Shown here piece by piece: positions 1-8,417 of a stretch of 64,000 nt of DNA. Below the pieces are notes generated by a model. The model was not told the origin of the DNA. It was given only the letters and a program-made list of their open reading frames with translations, and made no database searches. A program made the position numbers and the translations under genes. Origin of the DNA: Geoanaerobacter sp964528055 (GTDB lineage Bacteria; Desulfobacterota; Desulfuromonadia; Geobacterales; DSM-12255); the NCBI GenBank assembly GCA_964528055.1, contig CAZGQM010000015.1, positions 1 to 64,000 on the forward strand. The letters run 5' to 3'. Position 1 is the first letter of the stretch; every line of letters begins with the position of its first letter.

Positions 1-493
1 GGCCGGCAGTGGCGTTCTTCTCTTCCCTGTACCAGAAGCCGATCAGTCCGTAGGAGCATAGTCCGACCCCCTCCCATCCGAGGTAGAGCAGGGGAAGGTT
101 TTCCGCCAGTACCAGGAGGAGCATGGCGGCAACAAAGAGGTTCAGCAGGGCAAAGAAGCGGACATGGCAAGGGTCGCCAGCCATGTAGGCCACGGCATAC
201 AGGTGGATCAGCCCGCATACAAAGGTGATCATCAGGCAGAGGGAGAGGGAGAGGGGATCAAGGTAGAGCGTGAGCGGCGCCTTGAAATCAAAATCGGACA
301 GCCACGAGGCGACCTCAATCGTGGCTGGTCCATTGTAGGCAATAAATGCCGCTATTGACGCGGCAAAGCTCCCACAGACTACGGTACAGGCCATGGTCTC
401 GACCACCCGCCGCGGGAGAAGGCTCCCCATCATTGCGTTAAGCAGTGCCCCCAGAAGCGGGAGGAGAATTATCAGTTCGACGGCAATCTTCAT
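1..493 (-). CDS. nuoL: NADH-quinone oxidoreductase subunit L (N-terminal part, cut by window edge)
   Basis: This is the first ~164 residues of the proton-pumping membrane subunit NuoL of complex I. The gene runs off the left edge, so its C-terminal part is not visible. The translation begins MKIAVELIILLPLLGALLN and carries the family-typical segments YLDPLSLSL and LYLGWEGVGLCSYGLIGFWY, with several hydrophobic helices. The ATG at 491-493 overlaps the nuoK stop as ATGA, indicating translational coupling. NuoL belongs to the antiporter-like subunits and carries one of the proton channels. The identification is secure from these motifs and the position after nuoK. Confidence 0.93.
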   Translation of the reverse strand, partial: MKIAVELIILLPLLGALLNAMMGSLLPRRVVETMACTVVCGSFAASIAAFIAYNGPATIEVASWLSDFDFKAPLTLYLDPLSLSLCLMITFVCGLIHLYAVAYMAGDPCHVRFFALLNLFVAAMLLLVLAENLPLLYLGWEGVGLCSYGLIGFWYREEKNATAG

Positions 494-801
494 CAGTCAC
501 GCAACTCCCTGAATTCATCAACGTCCACTGTCTTTTTCCTGCGGTGCAGGTAGACCACCAGTGCCAGTGCCAGGGATACTTCTGCCGAGGTCATGGCCAT
601 GATCATAAGCGCGAATACCTGCCCATCCGCTGTTCCCCAGCGGTTCGCAGCTCCCACGAATACGAGCATGGCGGCATTCAGCATGATCTCGATTCCTATC
701 AGGAGCATGATGACGTTTTTCTGCCAGACAAGGACGCAGGCGAGTCCGAGACAGAAGATAATGACAGCGAGGGTCAGGACATGGGCAAGCGGGACGATCA
801 T
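493..801 (-). CDS. nuoK: NADH-quinone oxidoreductase subunit K
   Basis: This is a 102-residue membrane subunit with three predicted helices. It has the NuoK hallmark of a glutamate inside helix 2 (IGIEIMLNAAML) and a second acidic residue in the following helix (SAEVSLALALVVYLHR). It works in the membrane arm of complex I in proton translocation. Both ends overlap the neighbouring genes: the ATG shares bases with the nuoJ stop, and its own stop shares bases with the nuoL start. The GGAGG ribosome-binding site six bases before its ATG lies in a palindromic repeat element that also forms the end of nuoJ. Confidence 0.95.
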   Translation of the reverse strand: MIVPLAHVLTLAVIIFCLGLACVLVWQKNVIMLLIGIEIMLNAAMLVFVGAANRWGTADGQVFALMIMAMTSAEVSLALALVVYLHRRKKTVDVDEFRELRD

Positions 802-1337
802 GGGGCACCTCCACCCTCACCCGGCCTTTGGCCATCCTCTCCCTGAGGGAGAGGGGAGGGTCTCCTCCCCAGATAGAGAGCGCCGACAACGGCAAACAGC
901 AGCTGCATGGAGATGATCTCTATGGCAACCCCGTAGTTGCGGAACAGGGTCAGTGAGAACTCCTTGACGCCGATTGCAGGAGGAACTGCAGGTGCTGCGG
1001 TGCGTGCAGATACGAGCATGGCAACCGAGGTCAGGATGATGCCGCAGAGTACGATGGCAGGGAGCCACTCTCTTATGAACGGACGAGTCGCCTTTTCAGG
1101 GTGGCCAAGATCGAGCATCATAATGACGAACATGAAGAGGACCATGACCGCGCCGGCGTAGATGATCACCTCGAACACCGCTATCATCGGCGCCGCGAGG
1201 AGAAAGAAGATGACCGCCAGGGCGAAGAAGGAGGTGACCAGATACACGATGGCATGCACCGGGTGCTTCTCGGTGATGGCGAAGATGGTGGCGATGATCG
1301 TCACGCTAGCCAGTATGTAGAAGATAGTCTGTTCCAT
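798..1337 (-). CDS. nuoJ: NADH-quinone oxidoreductase subunit J
   Basis: This is a 179-residue integral membrane subunit of complex I with about five hydrophobic helices. The segment YAGAVMVLFMFVIMMLDL is the conserved NuoJ core. The family part ends near residue 157 (FAVVGALYLG). The last ~22 residues are rich in Pro, Gly and Arg and are encoded by a palindromic CCTCTCCC/GGGAGAGG repeat, so the C-terminal tail looks like repeat DNA captured in frame. The stop overlaps the nuoK start. A gene for a small membrane protein lies 35 bp upstream, between nuoI and nuoJ. Confidence 0.93.
   Translation of the reverse strand: MEQTIFYILASVTIIATIFAITEKHPVHAIVYLVTSFFALAVIFFLLAAPMIAVFEVIIYAGAVMVLFMFVIMMLDLGHPEKATRPFIREWLPAIVLCGIILTSVAMLVSARTAAPAVPPAIGVKEFSLTLFRNYGVAIEIISMQLLFAVVGALYLGRRPSPLPQGEDGQRPGEGGGAP
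800..866. repeat. palindromic repeat overlapping nuoJ 3' end and nuoK ribosome-binding site
   Basis: The plus strand reads as CACCCTCACCCGG followed by an inverted repeat of CCTCTCCCTGAGGGAGAGG. This matches the general look of the dispersed CCCTCTCCC...GGGAGAGGG elements seen between genes in many bacteria. Here it is inside a tight operon. It encodes the low-complexity tail of NuoJ, and its far end supplies GGAGG before the nuoK ATG. The family relationship is from memory of such elements; only one copy was noticed in this window. Confidence 0.6.
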
Positions 1338-1372
1338 GTGTCCTTTGCCGCGCGATGCAGCAGAACTGATTC

Positions 1373-1825
1373 CTATTTTTCAGTAAGAACGTAGAGCAAG
1401 GCCACAAACCATAAGAAGGAGAATAATACGGGGGCTCCCAATAGATAGTATTTGGATGACACACTACCCAAGGCCCGCAACCAGCCCGGTGCCTCCTTTT
1501 CCTCATCGGTTGTATCTAGTATCCTGAACCGTGGGTCGTCTTTATATTCTTTTTTTGATGCAATTTTGTTGATTTTTACCTGCCATACCTTTTGGAACAG
1601 GCTTGTCCGGCCAATAGATAGCACCCAGATAAACGAAAGGACCGAGCCGGCTAAAAACAAAAACCAATTCTCAGGCTTAAAACCACCGGCAACCTGAACT
1701 GCTGAGACAAGTAATCCATTTACTATAAGAAGAACCTGAAGTTTATTTGTTTTTATCGGATTTTCACTTTTCCAGAGATCTACATATGCCTTGAAAGCTT
1801 CATAGTCTTTTTCTTCTTCTGTCAT
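1373..1825 (-). CDS. small membrane protein of unknown function inserted between nuoI and nuoJ
   Basis: This is a 150-residue protein not known as part of complex I. It has a charged N-terminal stretch (~1-26), two close hydrophobic helices (~30-45 and ~53-70), a basic and acidic cytoplasmic segment containing KKEYKDDPRF, and a C-terminal helix (~126-147). The layout is reminiscent of small RipA-like octameric membrane proteins, but that is a weak impression. The gene is visibly richer in A and T than the flanking nuo genes, which suggests separate acquisition. It is co-oriented with the operon, with gaps of 35-40 bp on each side, so it is probably co-transcribed. Confidence 0.8.
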   Translation of the reverse strand: MTEEEKDYEAFKAYVDLWKSENPIKTNKLQVLLIVNGLLVSAVQVAGGFKPENWFLFLAGSVLSFIWVLSIGRTSLFQKVWQVKINKIASKKEYKDDPRFRILDTTDEEKEAPGWLRALGSVSSKYYLLGAPVLFSFLWFVALLYVLTEK

Positions 1826-1862
1826 GCCCTATTCTCCTTTCGAGTCCGTCATGCTCGAGCTT

Positions 1863-2393
1863 TCACGGCATCAATCCCCGCACATCCACCGGCGTGCTCT
1901 CTTGTGCCCCTTTGCCGCGTGGCTGGGTCACGCCGATCCCTGCGTGGCGATAAAAATTGTAATCCGGTTCCTTGCCGCCGTGGTCCACCAGCAGGTCTTC
2001 CTTTTCATATACGAGGTCCATGATCTCCCGCTTGCAGATCTCGAAATCAGGGGTCATCTGGATCGCCATGGTCGGGCATGCTTCGGCGCAGAGGCCGCAG
2101 AAGATGCAGCGGGAGAAGTTGATCCTGAACCATCCCGCATAACGGCGGCCATCCGCTGTTTCCGTTGCCTGCAGGGAGATGCAGTCCACCGGGCAGGCAG
2201 CGGAGCAGAGATAGCAGGCGACACAGCGCTCGCCTCCGTCCGGATCACGGGTAAGTACTATCCTTGCACGATAGCGAGGGTAGGGCTGGCGCTTCTCATC
2301 AGGATACTGGACCGTGACCGGTCTCCGGAAGATATGCTTCCAGGTTGTCCACATCCCGCTAAGAATCCCTGCTATGTCGCGCAGCACCGTCAT
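1863..2393 (-). CDS. nuoI: NADH-quinone oxidoreductase subunit I
   Basis: This 176-residue peripheral-arm subunit carries the two [4Fe-4S] clusters N6a and N6b. Two CxxCxxCxxxCP motifs are visible: Cys57, 60, 63 and 67, and Cys96, 99, 102 and 106. These clusters pass electrons from NuoG towards the N2 cluster in the NuoB part. I chose the ATG at 2391-2393 because it overlaps the nuoH stop as ATGA and has GAGG just upstream. A longer reading (start 2417) would extend into nuoH. Confidence 0.94.
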   Translation of the reverse strand: MTVLRDIAGILSGMWTTWKHIFRRPVTVQYPDEKRQPYPRYRARIVLTRDPDGGERCVACYLCSAACPVDCISLQATETADGRRYAGWFRINFSRCIFCGLCAEACPTMAIQMTPDFEICKREIMDLVYEKEDLLVDHGGKEPDYNFYRHAGIGVTQPRGKGAQESTPVDVRGLMP

Positions 2394-3388
2394 GGAAGGC
2401 CTCGCAGCATCAGCCACCAGCCGGTGGCGAGGATGTTCAGGAGCGCAAGCGGGGTGAGGATCTTCCAGCCGAAATGCATCAGCTGGTCGTATCTGAGCCT
2501 GGGCAGAGTCCCCCTGATCCAGATGAAGAGGAAGGCAAAGGCAAAGACCTTACCCCAGAACCAGACCAGCGGCGGGAAAACCGGGCCGTGCCAGCCCCCC
2601 AGGAAGAAGGTTGCGGCAAGCCCTCCGAGCACGATGATATTGATATACTCGCCGACAAAGAAGAGTCCGAAGCGCATCCCCGAATATTCGGCATGGAATC
2701 CGGCTACCAGCTCCCCTTCCGCCTCAGGGAGGTCGAAGGGGATTCGCTTGCATTCGGCAATGATGCTGATCAGGAAGATGACGAATGCGAGTGGCTGATA
2801 GACGATGAACCAGCAACCTGTCTGGGCGTCGACGATATCGGAAAGCCTGAATGAGCGGGAAAGCATCACCACCGGTACCAGTGAGAGCCCCATGGCGAGT
2901 TCGTAGGAGATCAGCTGGGCCAGGCCGCGGATGCTCCCCAAGAGCGCATATTTGGAGTTGGAGGCCCAGCCGCCGAGAGCCACGCCATAGACCGCGATGG
3001 AAGATAGCGCCATGAAGATCAGGAGCCCCACGTTCATGTCCGCTACCTGCATCGGGACCTCTCGACCGAACAGGGTTATCGGCGCCCCGAACGGCACTAT
3101 CGCAAAGGTGAGAATAGCAGGAATCGCGGCCATGGCCGGTGCCAGGTAGAAGAGCCATTTGTCGGCACCGAGAGGCTTGAAGTCCTCCTTGGTCAGGAGT
3201 TTGATCAGGTCCGCCAACGGCTGCAGGAGTCCGAGAGGGCCGACGCGGTTGGGACCTTTGCGGTCCTGTATCCAGGCCAGTACCTTCCGCTCGGAATAGA
3301 CGAGATAGGCCGCCAGTGTCAGGATCACGATGAGGACCGTGGCGACCTTTATCAGTATGATGGCTATGTCGATCGCAGCAATGCTCAT
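2390..3388 (-). CDS. nuoH: NADH-quinone oxidoreductase subunit H
   Basis: This is a 332-residue membrane subunit with about eight helices that forms much of the quinone-binding chamber at the junction of the two arms. Conserved NuoH segments are visible: SERKVLAWIQDRKGPNRVGP near residues 32-51 and FDLPEAEGELVAGFHAEYSG near 213-235. The start codon overlaps the nuoG stop and the stop overlaps the nuoI start, so the three genes are coupled. Length and motifs are normal for the family. Confidence 0.96.
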   Translation of the reverse strand: MSIAAIDIAIILIKVATVLIVILTLAAYLVYSERKVLAWIQDRKGPNRVGPLGLLQPLADLIKLLTKEDFKPLGADKWLFYLAPAMAAIPAILTFAIVPFGAPITLFGREVPMQVADMNVGLLIFMALSSIAVYGVALGGWASNSKYALLGSIRGLAQLISYELAMGLSLVPVVMLSRSFRLSDIVDAQTGCWFIVYQPLAFVIFLISIIAECKRIPFDLPEAEGELVAGFHAEYSGMRFGLFFVGEYINIIVLGGLAATFFLGGWHGPVFPPLVWFWGKVFAFAFLFIWIRGTLPRLRYDQLMHFGWKILTPLALLNILATGWWLMLRGLP

Positions 3389-5316
3389 TATCCCTGTTCT
3401 ACCGTGGCTGATGTTTTTTCGGTAATGATTCTCACCCCATCACCTTCCGGGTCGAGATCTTTCAAAAACTCCCATTCCCCTGAAAGCGGCTCTCCTGCTG
3501 GCTTTCCGCTGATCCGTTCGACAAGCGCTGCGATCACCTGCCATGCAGCGCGTGGGTCGCCGCCTGGTGGTGCCATGGAGTGTGTACGCGGCGGGTGCAG
3601 TGCCGGGTCTGATCCCTTGATCGGCAGTCCGGGTTTCATCACCTGACGGAAACGCTGGGCTCTTCCTTCGGTATTGACAAATGTGCCGTCCATCTCCACC
3701 CAGCCAGTTGTCGGCAAAAAGATGGAGGCGGTTTTCACTGCATCGGTCAGGAGCCAGTCTGCAGCGGCAACCAGGGGAATCCCTTTCAGAAGCGCGTCCG
3801 GGATATCCGCCTCGAAACAGATAACCCCCTTGATTGTGCCCGATGCAAGCGCCTCTGAAAGTGCAGGGCTCTTCCGCTTTTCGGCAAGTAGCGCAGCCGC
3901 AAAGGCATTGGGGCCAGGGAGAAGGCAGATCGCCTTTATTCCGCTTTCCATGATCCTTTTGATGGTGGCGGGAGAGTTGTGTTTTGTCCCGCAGATGATT
4001 ACCGGCCTTTCGAATACTCCGAACGGAACCTCTTCCGGATAATCCACCTGCACTACTTCGACAGAGATGGATTTTGCCTGGGCAAGAGGGGCGTGTTCCC
4101 CGACCAGGAAAACAGGGGCTCCATGGCGCCAGGCTTGACGAACTGCCAATGCGAGCATCGGCCCTTCTTCAAGGAGATCGGAATCGACGATGGCGATACA
4201 GTCGGCCTGTTGCACGTCGGCTATGGAGGCGCTGTTTTGCCTGGTCATGAGAGAAACGGCCGAAACCGTTTTCTCCTCCAGGGCTTCATCTATGAAGTAG
4301 CAGAGTGAGTCTGTGCAGAGGATTTCAGCAAGCCTTGCCAGCAGAAGATTTCCTTCCAGGGAGAGTCGGGGCGATCCGACAATGGCGATGCTCTCCGGAC
4401 CATGAATATCCTGAATCTCGTTGATCCTTATGACCAGGTCGTCCAGCGCCTCGTCCCAGGAGAGTTCGCGGCCATCAACCAGGGGGATGCGGGGCCTTGC
4501 CGGGTCGTTCACTGAACTTTTTTTGAAGCGCCCGCGATCACAGATGAACCAGCCATTCACCGCATCGTTTCTTCGAGCGACGGTCTTCAAAAGCTCGCGG
4601 TAGCGTGCCATAGCCGTAGTATTGCAGCCAAGGGAGCAGCCGGGGCAGATTGAGGGTGCCATCTCATAGTCCCAGTAGCGGGCCCGGAACCGGGCACTCT
4701 TGTCGGTGAAGACCCCGGTGGGGCAGATATCCACCAGGTTGCCGGAGAACGGGGAATCGAGCGTCCCGTCCCTGAACCTGCCGAAGTAGACCTTTGAAGA
4801 GCTACCCATGACGCCGAAGTCGGTGCCGCCGGCAAACTCCTGATAGAAACGGACACACCGGTAACACTGGATGCAGCGATTCATCTCGTGTTCGATAAAC
4901 GGCCCGAGCTCCTGGTTGACGTGGGTCCGCTTTTTCCCCTCATAGCGCCTGATGCCGTGGCCTCCGGCCACGGTGTAGTCCTGAAGCCTGCATTCACCCC
5001 CTTCGTCACATACCGGGCAGTCGTGCGGATGATTAATCATCAGCCACTCAATGACCATCTTGCGCAACTGTGCGGCTTCGCCGTCCGTGGTGGAGACAAC
5101 CATGCCGTCCTGGGCCGGGATCATGCATGACATCTGGATACCCTTTACCGGCCCCTCCAGGAATTTCATGGCGCAGAGGCGACAGGCACCCACACTTCCG
5201 AGAGCCGGGTGGTAGCAGAAATGCGGTATCCAGACTCCAATCCGTTTGGCAGCTTCCAGGACGTTTGTGCCTGCCGGTACCTCTACCGGTATGTTGTCGA
5301 TAATCAGTTTAGGCAT
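3388..5316 (-). CDS. nuoG: NADH-quinone oxidoreductase subunit G
   Basis: This 642-residue iron-sulfur subunit belongs to the peripheral arm. Visible ligands are Cys34, 45, 48 and 64 for a [2Fe-2S] cluster, His96 with Cys100, 103 and 109 for N5, and Cys148, 151 and 154 plus a later Cys for N4. The CPGCSLGC motif near residue 225, with a downstream WFICDRG Cys, fits the extra N7 cluster of some bacteria. The molybdopterin-fold domain is much shorter than in E. coli (about 900 residues). Near residue 585 a Pro/His-rich stretch of about 18 residues (DPALHPPRTHSMAPPG) looks like an insertion. The start overlaps the end of the diguanylate cyclase gene by 8 bp. Confidence 0.95.
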   Translation of the reverse strand: MPKLIIDNIPVEVPAGTNVLEAAKRIGVWIPHFCYHPALGSVGACRLCAMKFLEGPVKGIQMSCMIPAQDGMVVSTTDGEAAQLRKMVIEWLMINHPHDCPVCDEGGECRLQDYTVAGGHGIRRYEGKKRTHVNQELGPFIEHEMNRCIQCYRCVRFYQEFAGGTDFGVMGSSSKVYFGRFRDGTLDSPFSGNLVDICPTGVFTDKSARFRARYWDYEMAPSICPGCSLGCNTTAMARYRELLKTVARRNDAVNGWFICDRGRFKKSSVNDPARPRIPLVDGRELSWDEALDDLVIRINEIQDIHGPESIAIVGSPRLSLEGNLLLARLAEILCTDSLCYFIDEALEEKTVSAVSLMTRQNSASIADVQQADCIAIVDSDLLEEGPMLALAVRQAWRHGAPVFLVGEHAPLAQAKSISVEVVQVDYPEEVPFGVFERPVIICGTKHNSPATIKRIMESGIKAICLLPGPNAFAAALLAEKRKSPALSEALASGTIKGVICFEADIPDALLKGIPLVAAADWLLTDAVKTASIFLPTTGWVEMDGTFVNTEGRAQRFRQVMKPGLPIKGSDPALHPPRTHSMAPPGGDPRAAWQVIAALVERISGKPAGEPLSGEWEFLKDLDPEGDGVRIITEKTSATVEQG

Positions 5317-6574
5317 CGTTTCCGTATCCTGCTAACGCCTTGCGTCGCGCCTTCTCATCATACATCCGCCTGTCAGCTTCGATGAGGAGATCCTCCAGCA
5401 GTATGCCGCGTTGGGGAGCGGTTGCCACACCAAGAGAAAAGCTTACCTGTAATTCCTTTCGCGCGCAGTTGACTGCCGCCTCGCAGTCGCGGATCCTGCC
5501 TACAACTTTTTCTGCCATGGTTGCGTCGGTTTCAGGAAGTATGATGGAGAATTCGTCACCTCCTGTCCGAGCCAGTATGTCGTCGGTCCGGATTCCCTGT
5601 TGTATGGTTTTTGCGCCCTGTATGATGAGCCTGTCGCCGGTGCTATGACCCAGTGTGTCGTTGACCGTTTTCAGACCATCCATATCGGCTACGATGATAC
5701 TTATGGGATAGGAGCGTCCGCGGCCGAGCCTGGTAAGTTCCGTATTGAAGAAATCCCGGTTGTAGAGACCGGTCATCATGTCGTGGGTTGCTAGGTAGCG
5801 TAGCTGTCCTTCTGTCTGCTTTCTCACGGAGATGTCGCGGATCAGCGTCTGGGCTGCCGGTTCGCCACGATACGGGAAATAGGCACTGGAGACCTCCACG
5901 TCGAGCAGAGTTCCATCGAGACGCATGATTTTTATTTCGGCTATGGGAAGCGTCATTTCATGATCGTCGTATATTTTTTTGACCCTTCGTTGCACCAGTT
6001 CTTTGTAGTCGGGATGTATCCTGTCCAGGATCGACTTTCCTCTAAGCTCAGCAAGATCGTTCGCACCGTGAATACGGACTCCGGCCCTGTTAAGGAAGAT
6101 GATTTCAAAATTGCTGTGGATGCAGATCGCTTCAGGGCTTAGTTCTACCAGGGACCTGAATTGCTGTTCGCTCTCCCTGAGTGCATCTTCAAGGTGTTTA
6201 CGATCCTTCAGAGCGGCTATCATGGAGTTGAAGGCGACTGAGAAATCGCCGAGAAAGTCTACCGACTGATGGAAGTCGCCGGCTGCAATCTGCTTAGCTT
6301 GCCAGGTAAGGTGACGCAGGTTTGAGTGGAACTGCTTGAACGGGGCGATCAGGTTATTGCGTGGCGGGGGATCGAAATCCAGGTCCCCTTCCGAAAGGGC
6401 TTTCAGGAATCCTTGAGCGTCTCCGAATGAGGCAATTAATTTCTGAATCGCCTCGCACAGCTCCTGCAGATCCTTCACTGACTCGCAGTGCGGAACCGGG
6501 TCGCACTTCTCGCCGCGCAGAAGCCCGTTGATCGCCTCTGTCAGCATTCGTATCTGTTCAGCCCTGGCAGACAT
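5309..6574 (-). CDS. PAS-GGDEF diguanylate cyclase within the nuo operon
   Basis: This is a 421-residue soluble protein that should make cyclic di-GMP. A helical, HAMP-like region (~55-130) leads into a PAS domain (~135-252) and a GGDEF domain (~257-415). The active motif GGDEF is intact at 338-342, and an inhibitory RxxD site (RTDD, 329-332) lies five residues before it, so product feedback is likely. No membrane helices are seen. The gene overlaps the upstream V4R gene by 17 bp and nuoG by 8 bp, so all three are probably translated together. The signal sensed by the PAS or V4R domain is unknown. Confidence 0.93.
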   Translation of the reverse strand: MSARAEQIRMLTEAINGLLRGEKCDPVPHCESVKDLQELCEAIQKLIASFGDAQGFLKALSEGDLDFDPPPRNNLIAPFKQFHSNLRHLTWQAKQIAAGDFHQSVDFLGDFSVAFNSMIAALKDRKHLEDALRESEQQFRSLVELSPEAICIHSNFEIIFLNRAGVRIHGANDLAELRGKSILDRIHPDYKELVQRRVKKIYDDHEMTLPIAEIKIMRLDGTLLDVEVSSAYFPYRGEPAAQTLIRDISVRKQTEGQLRYLATHDMMTGLYNRDFFNTELTRLGRGRSYPISIIVADMDGLKTVNDTLGHSTGDRLIIQGAKTIQQGIRTDDILARTGGDEFSIILPETDATMAEKVVGRIRDCEAAVNCARKELQVSFSLGVATAPQRGILLEDLLIEADRRMYDEKARRKALAGYGNDA

Positions 6575-7109
6575 TCGTATCAGGGTCCTCCAGCTTTACT
6601 TCAAAACGGCAGGTTCGATCTCCGGTAGCCCAGCAATCCACCTCTTTGACAGTGAATGACTTACCGGTGTATATCTGCATAATTCCGGCAATGAATCCCT
6701 CGTCGTAGTGGCAGATGGTTTCGTCGGTAACCGGCAAACCGGAGCAGTCGAGATCCTCCGAAACCGTCAGGATGAATTTCATTGCGTCAAGATCTGCCTG
6801 CTCTACCCGGAGGATTCCGATGCTCAGTTCTCGTAACCGTTCCTGGAGCTCTGCAATGAAGCTGTTGAAGTCGAGGGTCGTATCGAGCAGATTGCGGCAG
6901 AACTCGCGACCGGCCAGTGCGCCCGCCTCGATGATGATGTCATTGGCAATCGAAGCACCAAAACGTCTCTCAAGCACAGCCATAAGAGTGTACTGCATGA
7001 GCCGGTAGATGGCGATGTCCATGTTCTGGCCGAGGTTGGGGCGTCCACTCTCCAGATCCCCGAGTTTGCTCCAGCTAAAGGAATAGTCGGACTCAGCAGG
7101 TATTGTCAT
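6558..7109 (-). CDS. V4R-domain protein, putative sensor partner of the adjacent diguanylate cyclase
   Basis: This 183-residue soluble protein carries a V4R (vinyl-4-reductase) small-molecule-binding domain at about 110-172. The typical ending is visible, with CHYDEGFIAGI, then VDCWATGDRTCRFEV. Cys122, 133, 159 and 167 could form a metal or redox site, as proposed for other V4R proteins. It overlaps the diguanylate cyclase gene by 17 bp and starts 33 bp after nuoF. The likely role is to control the cyclase in response to a ligand or redox state; this is inference from gene order only. Confidence 0.82.
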   Translation of the reverse strand: MTIPAESDYSFSWSKLGDLESGRPNLGQNMDIAIYRLMQYTLMAVLERRFGASIANDIIIEAGALAGREFCRNLLDTTLDFNSFIAELQERLRELSIGILRVEQADLDAMKFILTVSEDLDCSGLPVTDETICHYDEGFIAGIMQIYTGKSFTVKEVDCWATGDRTCRFEVKLEDPDTNVCQG

Positions 7110-7142
7110 GGGATCTCCTTTGGCGGCTCTTTGCGCCGATAT

Positions 7143-8411
7143 TCAGCCTTTGTGAAACGGGCATCGCTTCTTGATGATATGTTCTCTCAACTCTTCGGAG
7201 AAATGCCTGAGCAACCCCTCGACCGGTCCCATTGCCCCGGGCGCCAGGGCACAGAAGGCGTAGTTCAGGTATTTCAGATGCTCCTCCAGGATGGCAAGAT
7301 GCTCTTCGCTTCCCTTTCCCGCCTCGATCATCTCCAGGATGTTGACCACGAACGGTAGCCCCTCCCGACACGGGGTGCACCAGCCGCACGACTCTCTAGC
7401 ATAGAAGCGGATAAGGTTAAGGGTAACTCCGACCATGCAGGTTGACTCGTCGAACACGACGATCCCTCCTGTGCCGAGACGGGAGCCGGCCTTTGCCACG
7501 CTGTCGAAGTCCATCGCTACATTCAGCTGCGCACCGGTAAAGTAGGGGGTTGATGCACCGCCCGGCAGGCAGGCTTTGAAGCGGCTCCCCGGTCGCATGC
7601 CGTTGCACGGGCCGTCAACGATCTCACCCAAGGTTATGCCGAGCGGCAGCTCGAAACAGGCGGTTTTCTTCACATGGCCGCTGACGCAGAACAGCTTCAT
7701 CCCGGCTGCTTCGGGGATTTTTGCCAGCCCCTTGAACCAGGCCGGGCCATTGGCGATTATGGCCGGGATATTGGCCAGCGTCTCCACGTTGTTCACCACC
7801 GTAGGCCCGCCCCAGAGCCCCTTGATCGCCGGGAAGGGGGGCTTGGATCTGGGGTTGGCCCGCTTCCCCTCAAGGGCGTTCATCAGAGCCGTCTCTTCGC
7901 CGCAGATATAGCGTCCGGCAGAAACGTGGAGGTCGATTTCGCACGAAAAGCCGCTCTTGAGGATATTTTCCCCCAGGAGCCCTGCCTCCCTGGCCTCGTT
8001 GATGGCCCTGCGGATGTTCGCTGCCGCGGTTTCGTAGACGCGACGGATGAAGATGAAGGCGTGGCTGACGCCGATCGCATAGGAGGCGAGAATCATCCCC
8101 TCCACGAGGGAATACGGGTTTGCCTCCAGAAGCACCCGGTCCTTGTAGGTGCCCGGCTCCATCTCGTCGCAGTTGCAGATGAGCCAGCGAGGTCCGGGAA
8201 GGTCGCGGGGGACGAAGGACCATTTCTTCCCGGTGGGAAAGCCTGCGCCGCCCCGGCCACGAAGGCCCGAGTCGATGACCGCCTGCTGTACCTGATCCGG
8301 GGACATCTCTCTGAGCCCCTTTTCCAGCGCCGAAAACCCGCCATCTTTACGATACTCGGCAAAGGTGACGCACCGACCCTGTCGGTTATGGCGAAAGAGG
8401 AGCTGTTCCAT
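7143..8411 (-). CDS. nuoF: NADH-quinone oxidoreductase subunit F
   Basis: This 422-residue flavoprotein subunit binds NADH and FMN and holds the N3 [4Fe-4S] cluster. The glycine-rich NADH/FMN site GRGGAGFP (52-59) and NCDEMEPG (80-87) are visible. The N3 ligands are SCGWCTPC (Cys342, 345, 348) and a downstream Cys387. The length is normal. The gene starts 6 bp after the end of a cytochrome c gene, which separates it from its usual partner nuoE, and is followed by the V4R gene. Confidence 0.96.
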   Translation of the reverse strand: MEQLLFRHNRQGRCVTFAEYRKDGGFSALEKGLREMSPDQVQQAVIDSGLRGRGGAGFPTGKKWSFVPRDLPGPRWLICNCDEMEPGTYKDRVLLEANPYSLVEGMILASYAIGVSHAFIFIRRVYETAAANIRRAINEAREAGLLGENILKSGFSCEIDLHVSAGRYICGEETALMNALEGKRANPRSKPPFPAIKGLWGGPTVVNNVETLANIPAIIANGPAWFKGLAKIPEAAGMKLFCVSGHVKKTACFELPLGITLGEIVDGPCNGMRPGSRFKACLPGGASTPYFTGAQLNVAMDFDSVAKAGSRLGTGGIVVFDESTCMVGVTLNLIRFYARESCGWCTPCREGLPFVVNILEMIEAGKGSEEHLAILEEHLKYLNYAFCALAPGAMGPVEGLLRHFSEELREHIIKKRCPFHKG

Positions 8412-8417
8412 GAAGAG

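Noticed and set aside
1824..2798. Long plus-strand frame of 324 codons opposite nuoI and nuoH
   Set aside because: It lies antisense to two well-supported nuo genes, has no domain features and no ribosome-binding site; it is a shadow frame caused by codon bias.
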